From Spirosoma utsteinense (lineage in GTDB: Bacteria > Bacteroidota > Bacteroidia > Cytophagales > Spirosomataceae), in assembly GCF_014282275.1 (NCBI RefSeq), contig NZ_VFIA01000003.1:215477-279476 (forward strand): a stretch of DNA of 64,000 nucleotides. Direction: 5' to 3'. This document shows, piece by piece, positions 63,903 through 64,000 of the stretch. The translations under genes and the position numbers were made by a program. The notes under the pieces were generated by a model. The model did no database searches, had not been told where the DNA came from, and worked only from the letters and a program-made list of their open reading frames with translations. Position 1 is the first letter of the stretch. The number at the start of each line of letters is the position of its first letter.

Positions 63903-64000
<98 letters not shown>

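Overview
The window looks like a chromosomal segment of a member of the Bacteroidota, most likely the Cytophagales and similar to Spirosoma or its relatives. The evidence is: promoters of the Bacteroidota type (TAnnTTTG at -7 with a TTG about 20 nt upstream), a GldJ-like gliding/type IX secretion lipoprotein, a DUF4175 coiled-coil protein, a PVC-type heme protein, LVIVD-repeat and META-domain lipoproteins, and the first ~98 nt of a Bacteroidota-like 16S rRNA at the right edge. Genus assignment is inference. No prophage, insertion sequence, CRISPR array or tRNA gene was recognised.

Layout. 1-6.2 kb: a trp operon, (trpG)-trpD-trpC-trpF-[antitoxin-like/PIN toxin pair]-trpB-trpA, followed by hisIE; the PIN pair sits inside the operon between trpF and trpB. 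6.2-8.5 kb: a small holin-like membrane protein, a 42-bp perfect inverted repeat, then a flavin amine oxidase with a RidA imine deaminase. 8.5-19.3 kb (minus): a giant alpha-2-macroglobulin with an intact CxEQ thioester and a SusC-type carboxypeptidase-regulatory insert, then a TIM-barrel epimerase and PVC-type cytochrome c dehydrogenase operon. 19.5-26.2 kb (plus): ECF sigma factor, a membrane/beta-barrel protein that may be its regulator, and a series of exported proteins (DUF6438-like, serpin, META, LVIVD, outer-membrane barrel). 26.8-33.4 kb: typA, small secreted proteins, a gamma-glutamylcyclotransferase, a dienelactone hydrolase, a metallophosphoesterase and a CBM9-like protein. 33.4-40.2 kb (minus): tetR-tolC-adaptor-RND efflux operon. 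40.5-50.6 kb: recF, pdhA, a quinone/aromatic detoxification trio resembling mhqO-mhqD plus a muconolactone-isomerase-like protein, an orphan barstar, mfd, gldJ. 50.6-64 kb: comF, DUF4175, mnmG, a methyltransferase, a TPR protein, thrC, pruA and the start of an rRNA operon with two promoters.

The most notable non-coding signal is the ~0.5 kb intergenic region 58069-58565. It holds nine DnaA-box-like 9-mers with at most one mismatch to TTATCCACA, two of them perfect. More boxes occur at 60.4 and 61.8 kb, parS-like palindromes lie at 45.2 and 55.2 kb, and mnmG, recF and an outward-facing rRNA operon are close by. This is a good candidate for the chromosomal replication origin.

Intrinsic terminators are unusually clear here: many genes end in long perfect hairpins, and several of these helped to decide start codons. 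Starts that were moved from the longest reading frame (alpha-2-macroglobulin, PVC protein, metallophosphoesterase, mfd, mnmG, TPR protein, gldJ, RidA and others) are explained in each entry. Domain and family names come from reading motifs by eye, without database searches.
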